Shown: piece after piece, positions 37,542 to 47,001 of the stretch
Numbering within the stretch: position 1 is the stretch's first letter
Layout of the letters: each line of letters begins with the position of its first letter
Assembly (NCBI RefSeq): GCF_028728205.1
Contig: NZ_JAQYUU010000001.1
Coordinates: forward strand, 1,906,082-1,970,081
Length of the DNA stretch: 64,000 nt
Direction of reading: 5' to 3'
Source of the DNA: Clostridium sp. 'White wine YQ'
GTDB lineage: Bacteria > Bacillota > Clostridia > Clostridiales > Clostridiaceae
Notes under the pieces: model-generated
Database searches by the model: none
What the model saw: the letters and a program-made list of their open reading frames with translations, nothing else
What the model was told of the DNA's origin: nothing
Position numbers and translations under genes: made by a program

Positions 37542-38570
37542 TTACATCACTCCCTCTTTATCATACTCTATTACTACTCCATGTGCTATACCGGGAATAC
37601 TTTCTCCCTGAAGCGATGAAGTGTTGCTCATTAGTGCACCAGTTGATACTAAAAATACCCTCTTAATTTCTCCTGCCATTAACTTCTTATATAAGTAACC
37701 ACATGCTATTACAGCTGAACATCCACAACCACTGCCACCAGAATTAGTTTTTTGCTTCTCGTTATCGTAAATTATTTCTCCGCAATCTATATAACATTTA
37801 CTCATATCATAACCATATTCCATCATAAGCCTTTGAGTCAATTCCTTCCCAAACTTGCCTAAGTCACCAGTAGCTATGATATCATAATCGTCAGGCCCTC
37901 TTCCTAAATCCTTAAAGTTTCTACAGATTGTGTCAACAGCCGCTGGCGCCATTGCTGCTCCCATATTCCCTGCATCTTTAATTCCATAATCTTTTACGAC
38001 CCCTGTAGTTACATGAGTAATTCTAGGAAAATTACCTTCATTCGCTAAAACCATGGCTCCTGCACCTGTTACGGTCCATTGCGCTGTTTCTGGTCTTTGG
38101 CTCCCATATTCTAACGGAAACCTAAATTGTCTCTCTGCAGCTGAAAAATGTGATGATGTACTTGCTACTACGTATTTTGCAAATCCCCCATCCATTATTA
38201 GCGAAGCTAAGCCTAATGATTCTGCCATTGTTGAACATGCTCCATAGAGTCCAAAGAAAGGAATGTCTAATTCTCTTGCAACAAAATTTGATGATGTCAA
38301 CTGATTTAAAAGATCCCCAGCAAATAAGTAATTTATATCATTTTCACTTAGGTTTGCTTTTCTTATGCTATCTTTTATTGTGCTATACATAATAGAGCTT
38401 TCTGCTTGTTCAAAGGTTTCTTTTCCGTTCTTATCATCTTCTAATATTGTATCAAAATATTCGCTTAATGGACCCATGCCTTCTTTAGGTCCAACAGTAG
38501 TTGACGAAGCAATTATCTTGGGAGGATTTTGAAGCTCAACAGTTTGTAGTCCTCTGCGCTTATTATCCAT
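37542..38570 (-). CDS. spoVAD: Stage V sporulation protein AD
   Basis: SpoVAD is a thiolase-fold protein that binds dipicolinic acid. The 342 residues include YLFAGDLLNQLTSSNFVARE, FGLYGACSTMAESLGLASLI (the thiolase-like Cys), GSGCGCSAV and the late STGALMSNTSSLQGESIPG. AGAGGGA lies 6 nt before the ATG. Middle gene of the spoVA operon. Confidence 0.97.
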   Translation of the reverse strand: MDNKRRGLQTVELQNPPKIIASSTTVGPKEGMGPLSEYFDTILEDDKNGKETFEQAESSIMYSTIKDSIRKANLSENDINYLFAGDLLNQLTSSNFVARELDIPFFGLYGACSTMAESLGLASLIMDGGFAKYVVASTSSHFSAAERQFRFPLEYGSQRPETAQWTVTGAGAMVLANEGNFPRITHVTTGVVKDYGIKDAGNMGAAMAPAAVDTICRNFKDLGRGPDDYDIIATGDLGKFGKELTQRLMMEYGYDMSKCYIDCGEIIYDNEKQKTNSGGSGCGCSAVIACGYLYKKLMAGEIKRVFLVSTGALMSNTSSLQGESIPGIAHGVVIEYDKEGVM

Positions 38571-38585
38571 AATTATCCCTCTTTC

Positions 38586-39041
38586 TTATAGAAAATTAAT
38601 AAAGTAATGTATAATTCCAATTATTACAGATGTTCCTATTCCATATACTAGAACCGGTCCAGCAATTGTGAACATTTTTGCTGCTACTCCTAAAATAAAT
38701 CCTTCTTTTTTAAACTCAATTGCAGGGGATACCACAGCATTTGAAAATCCTGTTATTGGGACAACAGTACCTGCTCCTGCAAAAGAAGCAATCTTATCGT
38801 ATATTCCAAATCCAGTTAATAGTGCTCCTATGAATATCATTATTATGGGAATCCAAATTACTACGTCTTCTTTTGATATGTTAAAGCTTAAAAGTATATC
38901 TGTTAATCCCTGTCCAATTACACAGATAAGACCTCCTACCCAAAAAGCATTTATGCAGTTCCTTAGGAGCTTTGGTTTTGGTTCTAACTCCTTAGAAAGC
39001 TTATAAAATTCTTTTTTTATTTTTCCTTCTTTTTTATTCAA
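38586..39041 (-). CDS. spoVAC: Stage V sporulation protein AC
   Basis: A 151-residue integral membrane protein, in Bacillus a mechanosensitive channel component for dipicolinate. It shows NCINAFWVGGLICVIGQGLTD, GAGTVVPITGFSNAVVSPAI and several helices. It shares the VPxxGFxNA-type motif with SpoVAE, as in the family. It starts at TTG (39041) after GGGGA. A strong terminator upstream separates it from sigF, so spoVA should have its own forespore promoter; I could not identify one confidently. Confidence 0.95.
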   Translation of the reverse strand: MNKKEGKIKKEFYKLSKELEPKPKLLRNCINAFWVGGLICVIGQGLTDILLSFNISKEDVVIWIPIIMIFIGALLTGFGIYDKIASFAGAGTVVPITGFSNAVVSPAIEFKKEGFILGVAAKMFTIAGPVLVYGIGTSVIIGIIHYFINFL

Positions 39042-39087
39042 ATTACATTCCCCGTTTCTATTAAAGGATATATTTATTATTTCCCAA

Positions 39088-39129
39088 AAAAATAGTTCTA
39101 TGATTATTAATAATCATAGAACTATTTTT
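39088..39129 (-). terminator. Intrinsic terminator between sigF and spoVAC
   Basis: A 19-bp perfect stem (39088-39106 with 39111-39129) has loop TTAA and an A/T tract at each end, making it symmetrical. It lies 25 bp past the sigF stop and ends the spoIIA operon. Confidence 0.9.
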
Positions 39130-39154
39130 AGGTTTTTTTATAAAACCCTCTATA

Positions 39155-39910
39155 TTAATCTCCTAATTTTTTTCTCATTTCCAATAAAACTTTCTTTTCA
39201 ATTCTTGAAACTTGTACTTGAGAAATGCCTAGTAATCTTGCCACCTCGACTTGTGTTTTATCTTTAAAATATCTTAATAAAATTATTTGCCTTGATTTTA
39301 AATCTATACCTCTCAAAGCCTCTTTTAAAGCTATTTTATCAACCATACTTGTATCTTCAATTCCAGTTTCACTCAATTTATCAATTAAAAGTACTGGAGA
39401 ACCATCCTCTTGATGTATAGTATCATAAAGGTACTGCAAGGAGGAAGTTGACTCTAGGGCAAAAACGATTTCTTCCTTTTCTATTGAAGAATATTCTGAA
39501 AGCTCTTCTAATGTTGGTTCTCTATTTAATTTTTTAGTTAACTCTTCCTTAAAGAAATGCAATTTTTTAGCTAATGTTTTCGTGTTCCTACTTACTTTTA
39601 TTATTCCATCATCTCTTAAAAAACGTTTAATTTCTCCTATTATCATTGGAACTGCATAGGTTGAGAACTTAACATTATAAGAATCATCAAAATTTTTAAT
39701 AGCCTTCACTAATCCAATTGACCCTATTTGAAGTATATCCTCATAGTCGTAACCTCTGTTTAGAAACTTTTTACTTAAGGAAGCAACAAGTGGCATATTC
39801 ATCTGGATTAATTTATCCATAGCTTCCTTACTTCCATCTTTTGATAATCTAATTAACTCTGAATTATCGTTGTAGTTATATTCATCTATTTTCATATCAC
39901 TTTTACTCAT
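39155..39910 (-). CDS. sigF: RNA polymerase sigma-F factor
   Basis: The first forespore-specific sigma factor. The 251-residue protein contains region 2 (GYDYEDILQIGSIGLVKAIK and FDDSYNVKFSTYAVPMIIGE), region 3 and the region 4 HTH (KTQVEVARLLGISQVQVSRI). The sequence and its position after spoIIAA-spoIIAB, together with the downstream spoVA genes, mark sigma-F rather than sigma-G or B. It is held inactive by SpoIIAB. Confidence 0.97.
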   Translation of the reverse strand: MSKSDMKIDEYNYNDNSELIRLSKDGSKEAMDKLIQMNMPLVASLSKKFLNRGYDYEDILQIGSIGLVKAIKNFDDSYNVKFSTYAVPMIIGEIKRFLRDDGIIKVSRNTKTLAKKLHFFKEELTKKLNREPTLEELSEYSSIEKEEIVFALESTSSLQYLYDTIHQEDGSPVLLIDKLSETGIEDTSMVDKIALKEALRGIDLKSRQIILLRYFKDKTQVEVARLLGISQVQVSRIEKKVLLEMRKKLGD

Positions 39911-39928
39911 ATAACTTCATCACCTAGC

Positions 39929-40357
39929 CTATACCGAGTTGAACTTTTTTTCTAATATTATCTTTGTCCCCTTGCCTAACTCACTTTCAACTTCTAAGGA
40001 ATCCATAAAGCTCTCCATTACTGTAAATCCCATTCCACTTCTCTCTAAGTCAGGTCTTGAAGTATAAAGTGGTTCTTTTGCTTTTTCAATATTTTCAATC
40101 CCAACTCCATGATCTTCAATTACTACCTTTACTTCATTACCTTCTATATAAACTTCTATTTTAATAGTCTCATTAGGATTATTCTCATACCCATGTATTA
40201 TAGAATTTGTAACGGCTTCAGAAACTGCAGTTTTAACATCTGTTAACTCCTCAAGAGTTGGATCTAATTGTGATACGAAAGCAGCTACAGCAACTCTCGC
40301 AAATGCCTCATTTTCTGACTTACTTAAAAACTCAATTTTCATACTATTATCAATCAT
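39929..40357 (-). CDS. spoIIAB: Anti-sigma-F factor SpoIIAB
   Basis: A 142-residue GHKL kinase that binds sigma-F and phosphorylates SpoIIAA. N-box [16 protein letters not shown]1 [10 protein letters not shown] and G2 [15 protein letters not shown] are visible. I chose the ATG at 40357 because GGGGGA lies 6 nt upstream. It is 11 bp after spoIIAA and 18 bp before sigF. Confidence 0.97.
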   Translation of the reverse strand: MIDNSMKIEFLSKSENEAFARVAVAAFVSQLDPTLEELTDVKTAVSEAVTNSIIHGYENNPNETIKIEVYIEGNEVKVVIEDHGVGIENIEKAKEPLYTSRPDLERSGMGFTVMESFMDSLEVESELGKGTKIILEKKFNSV

Positions 40358-40368
40358 CTTCACTCCCC

Positions 40369-40707
40369 CTAATTATTGCAGTTTATAGCTTCCTCTATGC
40401 TATCATAAGCCTTAATAATTTTAAATAATCCTGAAAGTTCAAATACTCTCTTAACATTTTTTGTGGCTTCTGCAATAACAACTTTTCCACTTTTACTTGA
40501 TAACTTTTTATATCTTCCTATTACTACACCAATGCCAGAGCTATCCATAAATGTCACTGCAGAAAAATCTAATATTAAATTTTTAACTCCATCTCTATCA
40601 ATCCTATCATCTATTTTAACACGTACTTCCTCAGCACTATGATGATCTAATTCTCCTCGTAAAGTTACTATTAATTTATCATTACTTTTATTGAATTTTA
40701 GATACAT
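40369..40707 (-). CDS. spoIIAA: Anti-anti-sigma factor SpoIIAA
   Basis: A 112-residue STAS protein that, when dephosphorylated on the serine in [15 protein letters not shown] (about 56-57), displaces sigma-F from SpoIIAB. The ATG at 40707 has GGAG 8 nt upstream, but that GGAG lies in the 3' arm of a small hairpin (CTCTAAAGCA/TGCTTTGGAG). A stronger AGGAGG 40 nt upstream abuts a GTG with no usable spacing. First gene of the spoIIA operon; a sigma-H promoter is expected but was not recognised. Confidence 0.95.
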   Translation of the reverse strand: MYLKFNKSNDKLIVTLRGELDHHSAEEVRVKIDDRIDRDGVKNLILDFSAVTFMDSSGIGVVIGRYKKLSSKSGKVVIAEATKNVKRVFELSGLFKIIKAYDSIEEAINCNN

Positions 40708-40848
40708 AACTTTTACTCCAAAGCAAATTGCTTTAGAGTTCCACACCTCCTTTTCTTTATCTGCCGTTTCCTTCTTTTTCCTTATATTACCATATTATAA
40801 CTTATGTAGTCAAAGGATTTTTATTTATTCTTGAATTTATATTACTTT

Positions 40849-40952
40849 TATAGGGTTTTAAGTTCATTTATTAACTTATTCATGCCTGAAAATGTCCAGA
40901 AGCCGACATTTTCAAACAAGTATAAGTTTAGTTTCCTATAAAAAACCCTATA
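40849..40952 (-). repeat. Small palindromic intergenic element, family A, long form
   Basis: A 104-bp copy has clean ends TATAGGGTTTT and AAAAACCCTATA. Internally GAAAATGTC pairs perfectly with GACATTTTC, and outer arms AACTTAT/ATAAGTT extend the fold. In inverse orientation it matches 12225-12325. It lies in the 353-bp gap between spoIIAA and the Lon-family gene, which otherwise holds only the terminator at 41018-41048 and a possible TTGACT/TAATAT promoter for spoIIA. Confidence 0.82.
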
Positions 40953-41017
40953 AGCTACTTTTATGAAAAATTGATTATATAACCTTGAATACTAATTCAA
41001 TTTTAATCATAAGAAAA

Positions 41018-41048
41018 CCCCAAGAATTACATTAGTAATTTCTTGAGG
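41018..41048 (-). terminator. Intrinsic terminator after the Lon-family gene
   Basis: CCTCAAGAAATTAC pairs with GTAATTCTTGGGG (one bulge) around a 4-nt loop on the minus strand, followed by TTTTC. It is 13 bp past the stop. Confidence 0.78.
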
Positions 41049-41060
41049 TCTATTTTAGTT

Positions 41061-43358
41061 CTATAACTTTTTCATGCTTTTATATTTATCTACTTCACTT
41101 TTCAACGTACCAAGAAGATTTTCAATAGTCTCTCCTTCTTTCAGCATAAGAATTTCTAATGCATCTGATAATGTATCCATAGTATAAATAGTAAATGTTC
41201 CTTCTTTTACAGCTTTTTCAACCTTTGGATTTAGCACAATTTCATCTGCATTTAATGAAGGTATAAGCACTCCCTTATTCTCCACATTATTCATTAGCGA
41301 ACATACATTAAAAAACCCTTCAATTTTCTCATTAACTCCTCCAATAGGCTGCACCTCTCCAAACTGATTTATAGATCCTGTGACTGCTATATTTTGTCTT
41401 ACTGGTATTTTACTTAATGAGGAAAGAATTGATATTAATTGTGCCACTGATGCTGAATCTCCATCTAACATTCCATAGGTTTGTTCAAAACTCAAATGGA
41501 AATCTACTGGCATGGTCTCATATGCTGAGAAAAAGTTACTTAGTACTCCATGTATTATAGCTACAGATTTACTATGAATATTGCCACTTAAATTACTCTC
41601 TTTTTGAGCATCAATTATTCTTCCTTGCCCTTTTGTACAAATGGATGTTACCCTAATAGGCTTTCCAAAACTTAAATATCCTAAATCTATAACAGATAAT
41701 GCATTTACTGCCCCGATTCTCTCACCCATTACATCCAAAAGAACTTTTTTATCGCCATAAGATTTTAATATTTCTTTTTCAACTAATTCCTGATCATATA
41801 ATCCTTCGATTATGGCTTTTTCAGTAATTTCATTTCCATATATTTTGGAATAGTTATCTGCTAAAAATAATATTTTTTCAATTTCTTTTTTATTAATATA
41901 AATCTTTTTACGATTAGAAGCTTTACGTGATAAATATTTAAATATCTCTTTTATGGCAGGTTCTGTAACTTTATGAAGATTATTTTTATCAACCACCTCT
42001 AAGATGCTATTCATAATCTCAGAGATAACTTGATTATTTATATCCACAACTGGATTGAATTGTGATCTTAACGAAAATAGATTTTCGAAATCTTCATCAT
42101 AGTTATATAGCAAATCATAACTTTCAAAATCTCCAATTAATATTACCTTTAGATTTATATCAATTGGTAATGGTTTGAGTCCATTTAATGACAGAAGTTC
42201 AAAATACCCTCTATTAAAATCATAGGAAACCTTTTGATTTAAAAGTGTCTTTTTTAAATAGTAGTAACTACCTGCATTGTTAACTAGAGAGCTCATACGT
42301 AAAATTAAACATCCCTCATTTGCTTTTAAAATAGAACCGGCTGTAATTAGTGAGATATCTGTTGTATACACTCCATTATGATTTTCATATTCTATATTTC
42401 CTAAAAGATTATTAATAGTCGGATCTTCTTCAAATATAACTCTAGGAGTTTTATTATCGCTGTTGTCTACTATTACATTTACTACATACTTATTTATTAT
42501 TTCTATGATCTTATCTTCATCATCATCAAAATTCATAGTATAATTTTCTATTAATGCTTCTTGAATATCATAATTAACAAACTTAAAATATTCTAAAGAG
42601 TTTTCATCATCCACAAGATCTTTTTCATATTTACTTTCATTTGCTAATTGAATTTTTTTAAGATATTCTTTTAAAATGTCTTTTATTTTCTTAATTGAAG
42701 TTATTTCTAACTCCTTTAATTCTTCTAATATTTCAGCTGCATCACTTTTTAATTTGCTTGCCTTATTTAAAATATCTTCTCTATCCTTATGCTTAAGTGT
42801 GTCGTATTCCTTTTCTGTCATTGCAATGCCTTCTTTTAGTGGAATAAATGCAAAACCCTGGCTGGTTGACTTAAGATCAAACCCTTGATTTTTTGCTAAA
42901 TCTATTAAAACCCCAATATGGTGACTTCTCTTCTTATAAATGTCATCAAGGATATCTTCTTTTTCCTTGTTGTCAGAAGAATTATAAAAATCAACTATTG
43001 CATCAAAATAATCTTCTTTGATTAATTCTATTACCTTTTTCAACTTTTTCCCTAGGGAGTTTTTTACTAAAAGTGGTGTTGGATATCTTGAATCTTCATA
43101 TATTACATAACAAATATCTTTTGGACTCTCCTTACTACTAAGAGATTCATTTACATAATTCATGATATTTTCTATCTTATCCTTTGAAAAGGAGTCTACA
43201 ACATATACATTGTATCCTTCCTTATTAATATTAAAAGCAAACTTAATCTTCTTATATACATCATAATACTCTGGAAGGTTATTTTTTTCCCTCAATGGAA
43301 ATGCATTATTTAAATCAATATTATATATAACTTCATCGATTGGCAATATTCTCTTCAT
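41061..43358 (-). CDS. Lon-related (YcbZ/LonH-like) S16 protease
   Basis: A 765-residue protein. The C-terminal S16 protease domain has the catalytic serine in DGDSASVA (about Ser635) and the lysine in GGVNEKIEGF (about Lys678), the Lon dyad. The N-terminal and middle region matches the Lon-like AAA_32 family (GSILKANEGCLILRMSSL; LIGDFESYDLLY) but shows no Walker A loop, so ATP dependence is doubtful. It is not the housekeeping Lon. The ATG has no nearby site; AGGAGG lies 28 nt away beyond a 7-bp hairpin. It lies upstream of spoIIA, where sporulation-linked Lon proteins also occur. Confidence 0.85.
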   Translation of the reverse strand: MKRILPIDEVIYNIDLNNAFPLREKNNLPEYYDVYKKIKFAFNINKEGYNVYVVDSFSKDKIENIMNYVNESLSSKESPKDICYVIYEDSRYPTPLLVKNSLGKKLKKVIELIKEDYFDAIVDFYNSSDNKEKEDILDDIYKKRSHHIGVLIDLAKNQGFDLKSTSQGFAFIPLKEGIAMTEKEYDTLKHKDREDILNKASKLKSDAAEILEELKELEITSIKKIKDILKEYLKKIQLANESKYEKDLVDDENSLEYFKFVNYDIQEALIENYTMNFDDDEDKIIEIINKYVVNVIVDNSDNKTPRVIFEEDPTINNLLGNIEYENHNGVYTTDISLITAGSILKANEGCLILRMSSLVNNAGSYYYLKKTLLNQKVSYDFNRGYFELLSLNGLKPLPIDINLKVILIGDFESYDLLYNYDEDFENLFSLRSQFNPVVDINNQVISEIMNSILEVVDKNNLHKVTEPAIKEIFKYLSRKASNRKKIYINKKEIEKILFLADNYSKIYGNEITEKAIIEGLYDQELVEKEILKSYGDKKVLLDVMGERIGAVNALSVIDLGYLSFGKPIRVTSICTKGQGRIIDAQKESNLSGNIHSKSVAIIHGVLSNFFSAYETMPVDFHLSFEQTYGMLDGDSASVAQLISILSSLSKIPVRQNIAVTGSINQFGEVQPIGGVNEKIEGFFNVCSLMNNVENKGVLIPSLNADEIVLNPKVEKAVKEGTFTIYTMDTLSDALEILMLKEGETIENLLGTLKSEVDKYKSMKKL

Positions 43359-43366
43359 AGGCTTTA

Positions 43367-43384
43367 ACCACTCGTGAGAGTAGT
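43367..43384 (-). promoter_or_regulatory. Hairpin between Shine-Dalgarno and start codon of the Lon-family gene
   Basis: ACTACTC pairs with GAGTGGT around loop TCAC (minus strand). AGGAGG is directly 5' of the stem and the ATG 8 nt 3' of it. Folding would shorten the effective spacing from 28 to about 10 nt. Confidence 0.5.
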
Positions 43385-43458
43385 TTCCTCCTTAAAATAA
43401 TTGTTTATATATAAATATTCCAAATAGTCTATTTTAGGCATAGTTTTTATTTAAATAG

Positions 43459-43882
43459 TAAAAAAATCGTCAAGGCGATTATGAGCCGTCGATTTTTTTC
43501 TCGCATCTGCCTTTCCAAACGAATGTGAGGAAAATTTGGCAGGCGACTAATTCTTTTTTTACTCTTTATGGATATCCATTGAATCCTTAAATTATAATTC
43601 AAACTTATAATTTTATCCACAACCTTAAAATATTATAAATTCCTAAAGAGTAAAAAAATCGTCAAGGCGATTATGAGCCGTCGATTATTTTCTCGCATCT
43701 GCCTTTCCAATCGAATGTGAGGAAAATTTGGCAGGCGCCTAATTCTTTTTTTACTCTTTATGGATATCCATTGAATCCTTAAATTATAATTCAAACTTAT
43801 AATTTTATCCACAACCTTAAAATATTATAAATTCCTAAAGAGTAAAAAAATCGTCAAGCACAATTATGAGCTGACGATTTTC
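43459..43882. repeat. 192-bp tandem repeat, two full units plus a partial third
   Basis: Unit 1 starts at 43459, unit 2 at 43651 and the partial unit at 43843; the period is exactly 192 bp and the units are nearly identical. Each contains three inverted repeats: AAATCG/CGATTT; TCGC...TGCC..TTTCC with GGAAA..GGCA..GCGA; and AAATTATAA/TTATAATTT. A further 15-bp perfect pair TTTTTTTACTCTTTA/TAAAGAGTAAAAAAA spans each unit. The 545-bp gap has no gene. The last hairpin (AAAATCGTCA/TGACGATTTT) sits 23 bp past the deoC stop and should be its terminator. Confidence 0.9.
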
Positions 43883-43904
43883 CAAAAAATATTTTATTAA
43901 CTTT

Positions 43905-44579
43905 TTAATAATTTCCTTTTGCTGTTCTTCCTTCAACTATTTCAATAGAAGAGGATGCTCCTATTCTTGTTGCTCCATTTGCAACTACAGCTTCAGCATC
44001 AGCTAAGCTTCTAACTCCACCAGATGCTTTAACTCCCATATCAGGACCTACTGTTTCTCTCATTAATTTTATGTCTTCTGGAGTAGCTCCACCAGTTGAA
44101 AATCCTGTTGAAGTTTTTACAAAATCAGCACCTGCCTCTTTTGCAAGCTTACATGCCATTACCTTCTCTTCATCATTTAGAAGGCAAGTTTCAATTATCA
44201 CTTTTGTAAGCGCTTTACCTTTTGCGGCATTAACAACAGCTTTTATATCTTCTCTTACATAGTCATAATCCTTATCTTTAAGTCTTCCTATATTTATAAC
44301 CATATCTACTTCATGTGCACCATTTGCTATTGCATCTTCTGTTTCAAAAGCTTTAACCTTTGAAGTATTTGCTCCTAAAGGGAATCCTATAACTGTACAA
44401 ACTTTAACTTCTGTTCCAGCAACTAATTCAGCAGCTAACTTAACATTTGTTGGGTTAATGCATACAGATGCAAAATTGTATTTTACTGCTTCTTCACATA
44501 TTTTTTTAACACTTTCAATACTTGCTTCTGGTTTAAGTATAGTATGGTCTATTATTTTAGCTAATTCACTACTATTCAT
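43905..44579 (-). CDS. deoC: Deoxyribose-phosphate aldolase
   Basis: DeoC cleaves 2-deoxyribose-5-phosphate to glyceraldehyde-3-phosphate and acetaldehyde in nucleoside catabolism. The 224-residue TIM barrel starts [14 protein letters not shown], has KVIIETCLL, the Schiff-base lysine in [11 protein letters not shown] and the phosphate loop [11 protein letters not shown], ending [20 protein letters not shown] precedes the ATG. No other deo genes are adjacent. Confidence 0.96.
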   Translation of the reverse strand: MNSSELAKIIDHTILKPEASIESVKKICEEAVKYNFASVCINPTNVKLAAELVAGTEVKVCTVIGFPLGANTSKVKAFETEDAIANGAHEVDMVINIGRLKDKDYDYVREDIKAVVNAAKGKALTKVIIETCLLNDEEKVMACKLAKEAGADFVKTSTGFSTGGATPEDIKLMRETVGPDMGVKASGGVRSLADAEAVVANGATRIGASSSIEIVEGRTAKGNY

Positions 44580-44651
44580 AATTTAAAACCTCACCTTCGA
44601 AAACTTTTTCAAACAAATTATAAAGCAAATTTAGCATTATGTCTACCTTAT

Positions 44652-44984
44652 TTATTTCTCTACAATGTAAATTGAAAATAATGTAACTTGAATAAAATAT
44701 AATATTATATTATTTAATCCAATAGGAAATACCATTAATAAGTTTATTATGAGTAATAGCTCCAAAGGTATTAAAACATAGTATTTTATTGCTTTTATTC
44801 CCAAGGAAATAAGAATAAATAAAATTAGAAGTCCTCCTATTATTGAGAGAATAGCAGATGATACAAAATCAAATTCTAGACCTCTCCACTTAAATCCAAC
44901 TGTATAAAATAAGTAAAATAAACTTAAAAAAATATTAAATATAATTAAGAAAGTAAAGCTTCCCCATTTAGCTAGTCTTTTCAT
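44652..44984 (-). CDS. Small integral membrane protein of unknown function
   Basis: A 110-residue protein, nearly all hydrophobic, with four predicted helices (about 8-30, 42-62, 66-84 and 88-106). No motif or family is recognisable. GGAGGAAAG directly before the ATG makes translation credible. It follows dinB by 19 bp, probably in one transcript. Confidence 0.6.
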   Translation of the reverse strand: MKRLAKWGSFTFLIIFNIFLSLFYLFYTVGFKWRGLEFDFVSSAILSIIGGLLILFILISLGIKAIKYYVLIPLELLLIINLLMVFPIGLNNIILYFIQVTLFSIYIVEK

Positions 44985-45003
44985 CTTTCCTCCATAAGTA
45001 GTT

Positions 45004-46047
45004 CTAAAACAATCTCATTTGATACATAGTATTTTCTTTTAATGAAGAAATGGATAACCCTATAAGTCTTAGGTCTTCTTCAATACTCTCTTCAGTTAAA
45101 ATACTAAAAGACTCATTAAATATATCTTCATAACTATTAATATAAGTATTAAGGGTCTTGCTTCTTGTATGGGATTTAAAATCCCATGTTTTATATTTTA
45201 TAGTTATGGTTCTTCCAGATAATTCTCTTTGAGATAATAGATATGCTATTTCTCTTGAAAAATTCTCTAAGTAAGGTCTTAGCTCATTTATGTCATTGGT
45301 ATTATGTTTCAAAGTTGTTTCCTTACCTATGGATTTTCTTTCATGACTTATTTTAACTGGTCTATTATCTATTCCTCTTATTCTATCGTAGATTTCGTTA
45401 CCAAATTTACCAAAATAATATGAAAATAATTCTTTAGGTAATTTATATAATTCATGTACCTTAAATACCCCGATATTATTCAATTTTTGCACTGATTTGA
45501 CCCCTAACCCATATACCTTTGAAATTGGTAAAGGGAATAGAATTTCTGGCATCATTTCTTTTGTTATTTCCATGATTCCATCAGGTTTATTCCAATCTGA
45601 TGCTAGTTTTGCAAGAAACTTATTATAAGAAATCCCTACGGATATTGTTAAACCAAGTTCTGTTTTAACTCTATTCTTTATATATTTTGCTGCTTCCATT
45701 GTTTCAAATTTTGAAGAGGTTATATCTATGTATGCCTCATCAATAGAAAGAGGTTCTATTATATTAGAAACTTCTTCTAAGATATCAAATACCTTCTTTG
45801 AAATTTCCTTATATCGTCCATATCTTACAGGCAGAAAGATTCCATGTGGACATCTCTCTTTAGCCATAAAAATAGGCATAGCAGAATGTACCCCATAAGC
45901 CCTCGCCTCGTATGAACATGTTGACACTACTCCTCTTTCACTTGTTCCTCCAACAATAACGGGTTTCCCCTTCAAGGATTTGTTATCCATAACCTCTACG
46001 GAGGCAAAAAAAGCATCCATATCTACATGAATTATTCTTCTTTCCAT
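45004..46047 (-). CDS. dinB: DNA polymerase IV (DinB)
   Basis: A Y-family translesion polymerase of 347 residues. Palm motifs RIIHVDMDAFFASVE and EPLSIDEAYIDIT carry the metal-binding acids. The helix-hairpin-helix is SKVYGLGVKSVQKL, and the little-finger domain follows. The tail ends YQMRLF, a beta-clamp-binding motif of the QxxLF type. The ATG at 46047 follows GAGGAGTT with short spacing; the TTG at 46062 has none. No LexA box was recognised upstream. Confidence 0.95.
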   Translation of the reverse strand: MERRIIHVDMDAFFASVEVMDNKSLKGKPVIVGGTSERGVVSTCSYEARAYGVHSAMPIFMAKERCPHGIFLPVRYGRYKEISKKVFDILEEVSNIIEPLSIDEAYIDITSSKFETMEAAKYIKNRVKTELGLTISVGISYNKFLAKLASDWNKPDGIMEITKEMMPEILFPLPISKVYGLGVKSVQKLNNIGVFKVHELYKLPKELFSYYFGKFGNEIYDRIRGIDNRPVKISHERKSIGKETTLKHNTNDINELRPYLENFSREIAYLLSQRELSGRTITIKYKTWDFKSHTRSKTLNTYINSYEDIFNESFSILTEESIEEDLRLIGLSISSLKENTMYQMRLF

Positions 46048-46098
46048 AACTCCTCTTTTCAAATAATTACGTGAATTTATAATTGAGTTAATTCATAA

Positions 46099-47001
46099 TT
46101 ACGTTAATTCACTTAAAATAGACATTTCCTGTGTCTTTGTAAAGTTAAATATACAAATTGCAATAAGTTCACATATTTCATCCTTAATTAGTTTTTCTTC
46201 ATTAATTATTACTAGAGCAAAAGATAAAAATTTTCTAAAACTTTTATCCATAAACAATTGCAACTCAGTGTGTTCTTCAAGAAAGTCTTGGCATTTCTCG
46301 AATTTATTCGTGTATTTATTATAATCCTTAAAAAACAAAGGATATAAAATAGCATATTGATGTTCTATTTTATTGTCTATAATACTACTATCTATATCAA
46401 ACTTTTCATTATATATTAAAGACATATTTACAATATCTTGAGTGATATTTGAACTTTTAGCTTCTAAGTTCTCATATAAATTAAAACATTCCTTATAGTT
46501 TTTTTCAATATATTCTAATGTAATTTCTTTAGCTACCATCAAAGCCACTATAGGATAATCTTCTTCCCATGTAATTTTGGAATTTTTCCTTTGAATTTTA
46601 ATAAAAATATTATGAAATTTATTAACAAAATCTTCTTTTCCATACTCAGATAGAATATAACATGCTAATGCTAGATATCCTCCTTCTTTATACCCCAAAG
46701 ATTTTAATTCCTCTTCTATATTTATTAATTCATCTACTTTTAATTTATAGTCCTCATGTTTTAGTGAAATCAGTAGTGATACTATGTATAGACCTGTCCC
46801 CCTAAATGATGAATGCCAAGGAGTATTTTTAGAAAAATACTTTCTTATATTTTTTACATTGATTGTATTAATTTCCTTCTTATTAACCATTTCTAGTAAA
46901 GCTGCAAAGTAATTTAAATATTCTCCATCAAATCTTAAATCTAATTTTACTCGATTATATTTTTCTATAATTATATTTGATAACTTTCTAACATTATCCA
47001 T
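46099..47001 (-). CDS. DUF4003-like protein of unknown function
   Basis: A 300-residue soluble, helix-rich protein. The segment NTPWHSSFRGTGLYIVSLLI and the later GYLALACYILSEYG resemble DUF4003 proteins, whose role is unknown. The start is the ATG at 47001, 9 nt after GGAG. It is transcribed divergently from nadA across a 215-bp gap. A near-miss of the 48.9-60.9 kb motif (GGGGACAGG) lies in its coding strand near 46794-46802. Confidence 0.6.
   Translation of the reverse strand: MDNVRKLSNIIIEKYNRVKLDLRFDGEYLNYFAALLEMVNKKEINTINVKNIRKYFSKNTPWHSSFRGTGLYIVSLLISLKHEDYKLKVDELINIEEELKSLGYKEGGYLALACYILSEYGKEDFVNKFHNIFIKIQRKNSKITWEEDYPIVALMVAKEITLEYIEKNYKECFNLYENLEAKSSNITQDIVNMSLIYNEKFDIDSSIIDNKIEHQYAILYPLFFKDYNKYTNKFEKCQDFLEEHTELQLFMDKSFRKFLSFALVIINEEKLIKDEICELIAICIFNFTKTQEMSILSELT

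Noticed and set aside
40708-40746. Extended SpoIIAA start at GTG 40746 behind a strong AGGAGG
   Set aside because: The GTG abuts the ribosome binding site with no spacer, and the added residues do not resemble SpoIIAA; the ATG at 40707 has correct spacing.
43459-43882. Possible CRISPR array at the 192-bp repeat
   Set aside because: The period is 192 bp with no short conserved repeat alternating with variable spacers, and no cas genes are present.
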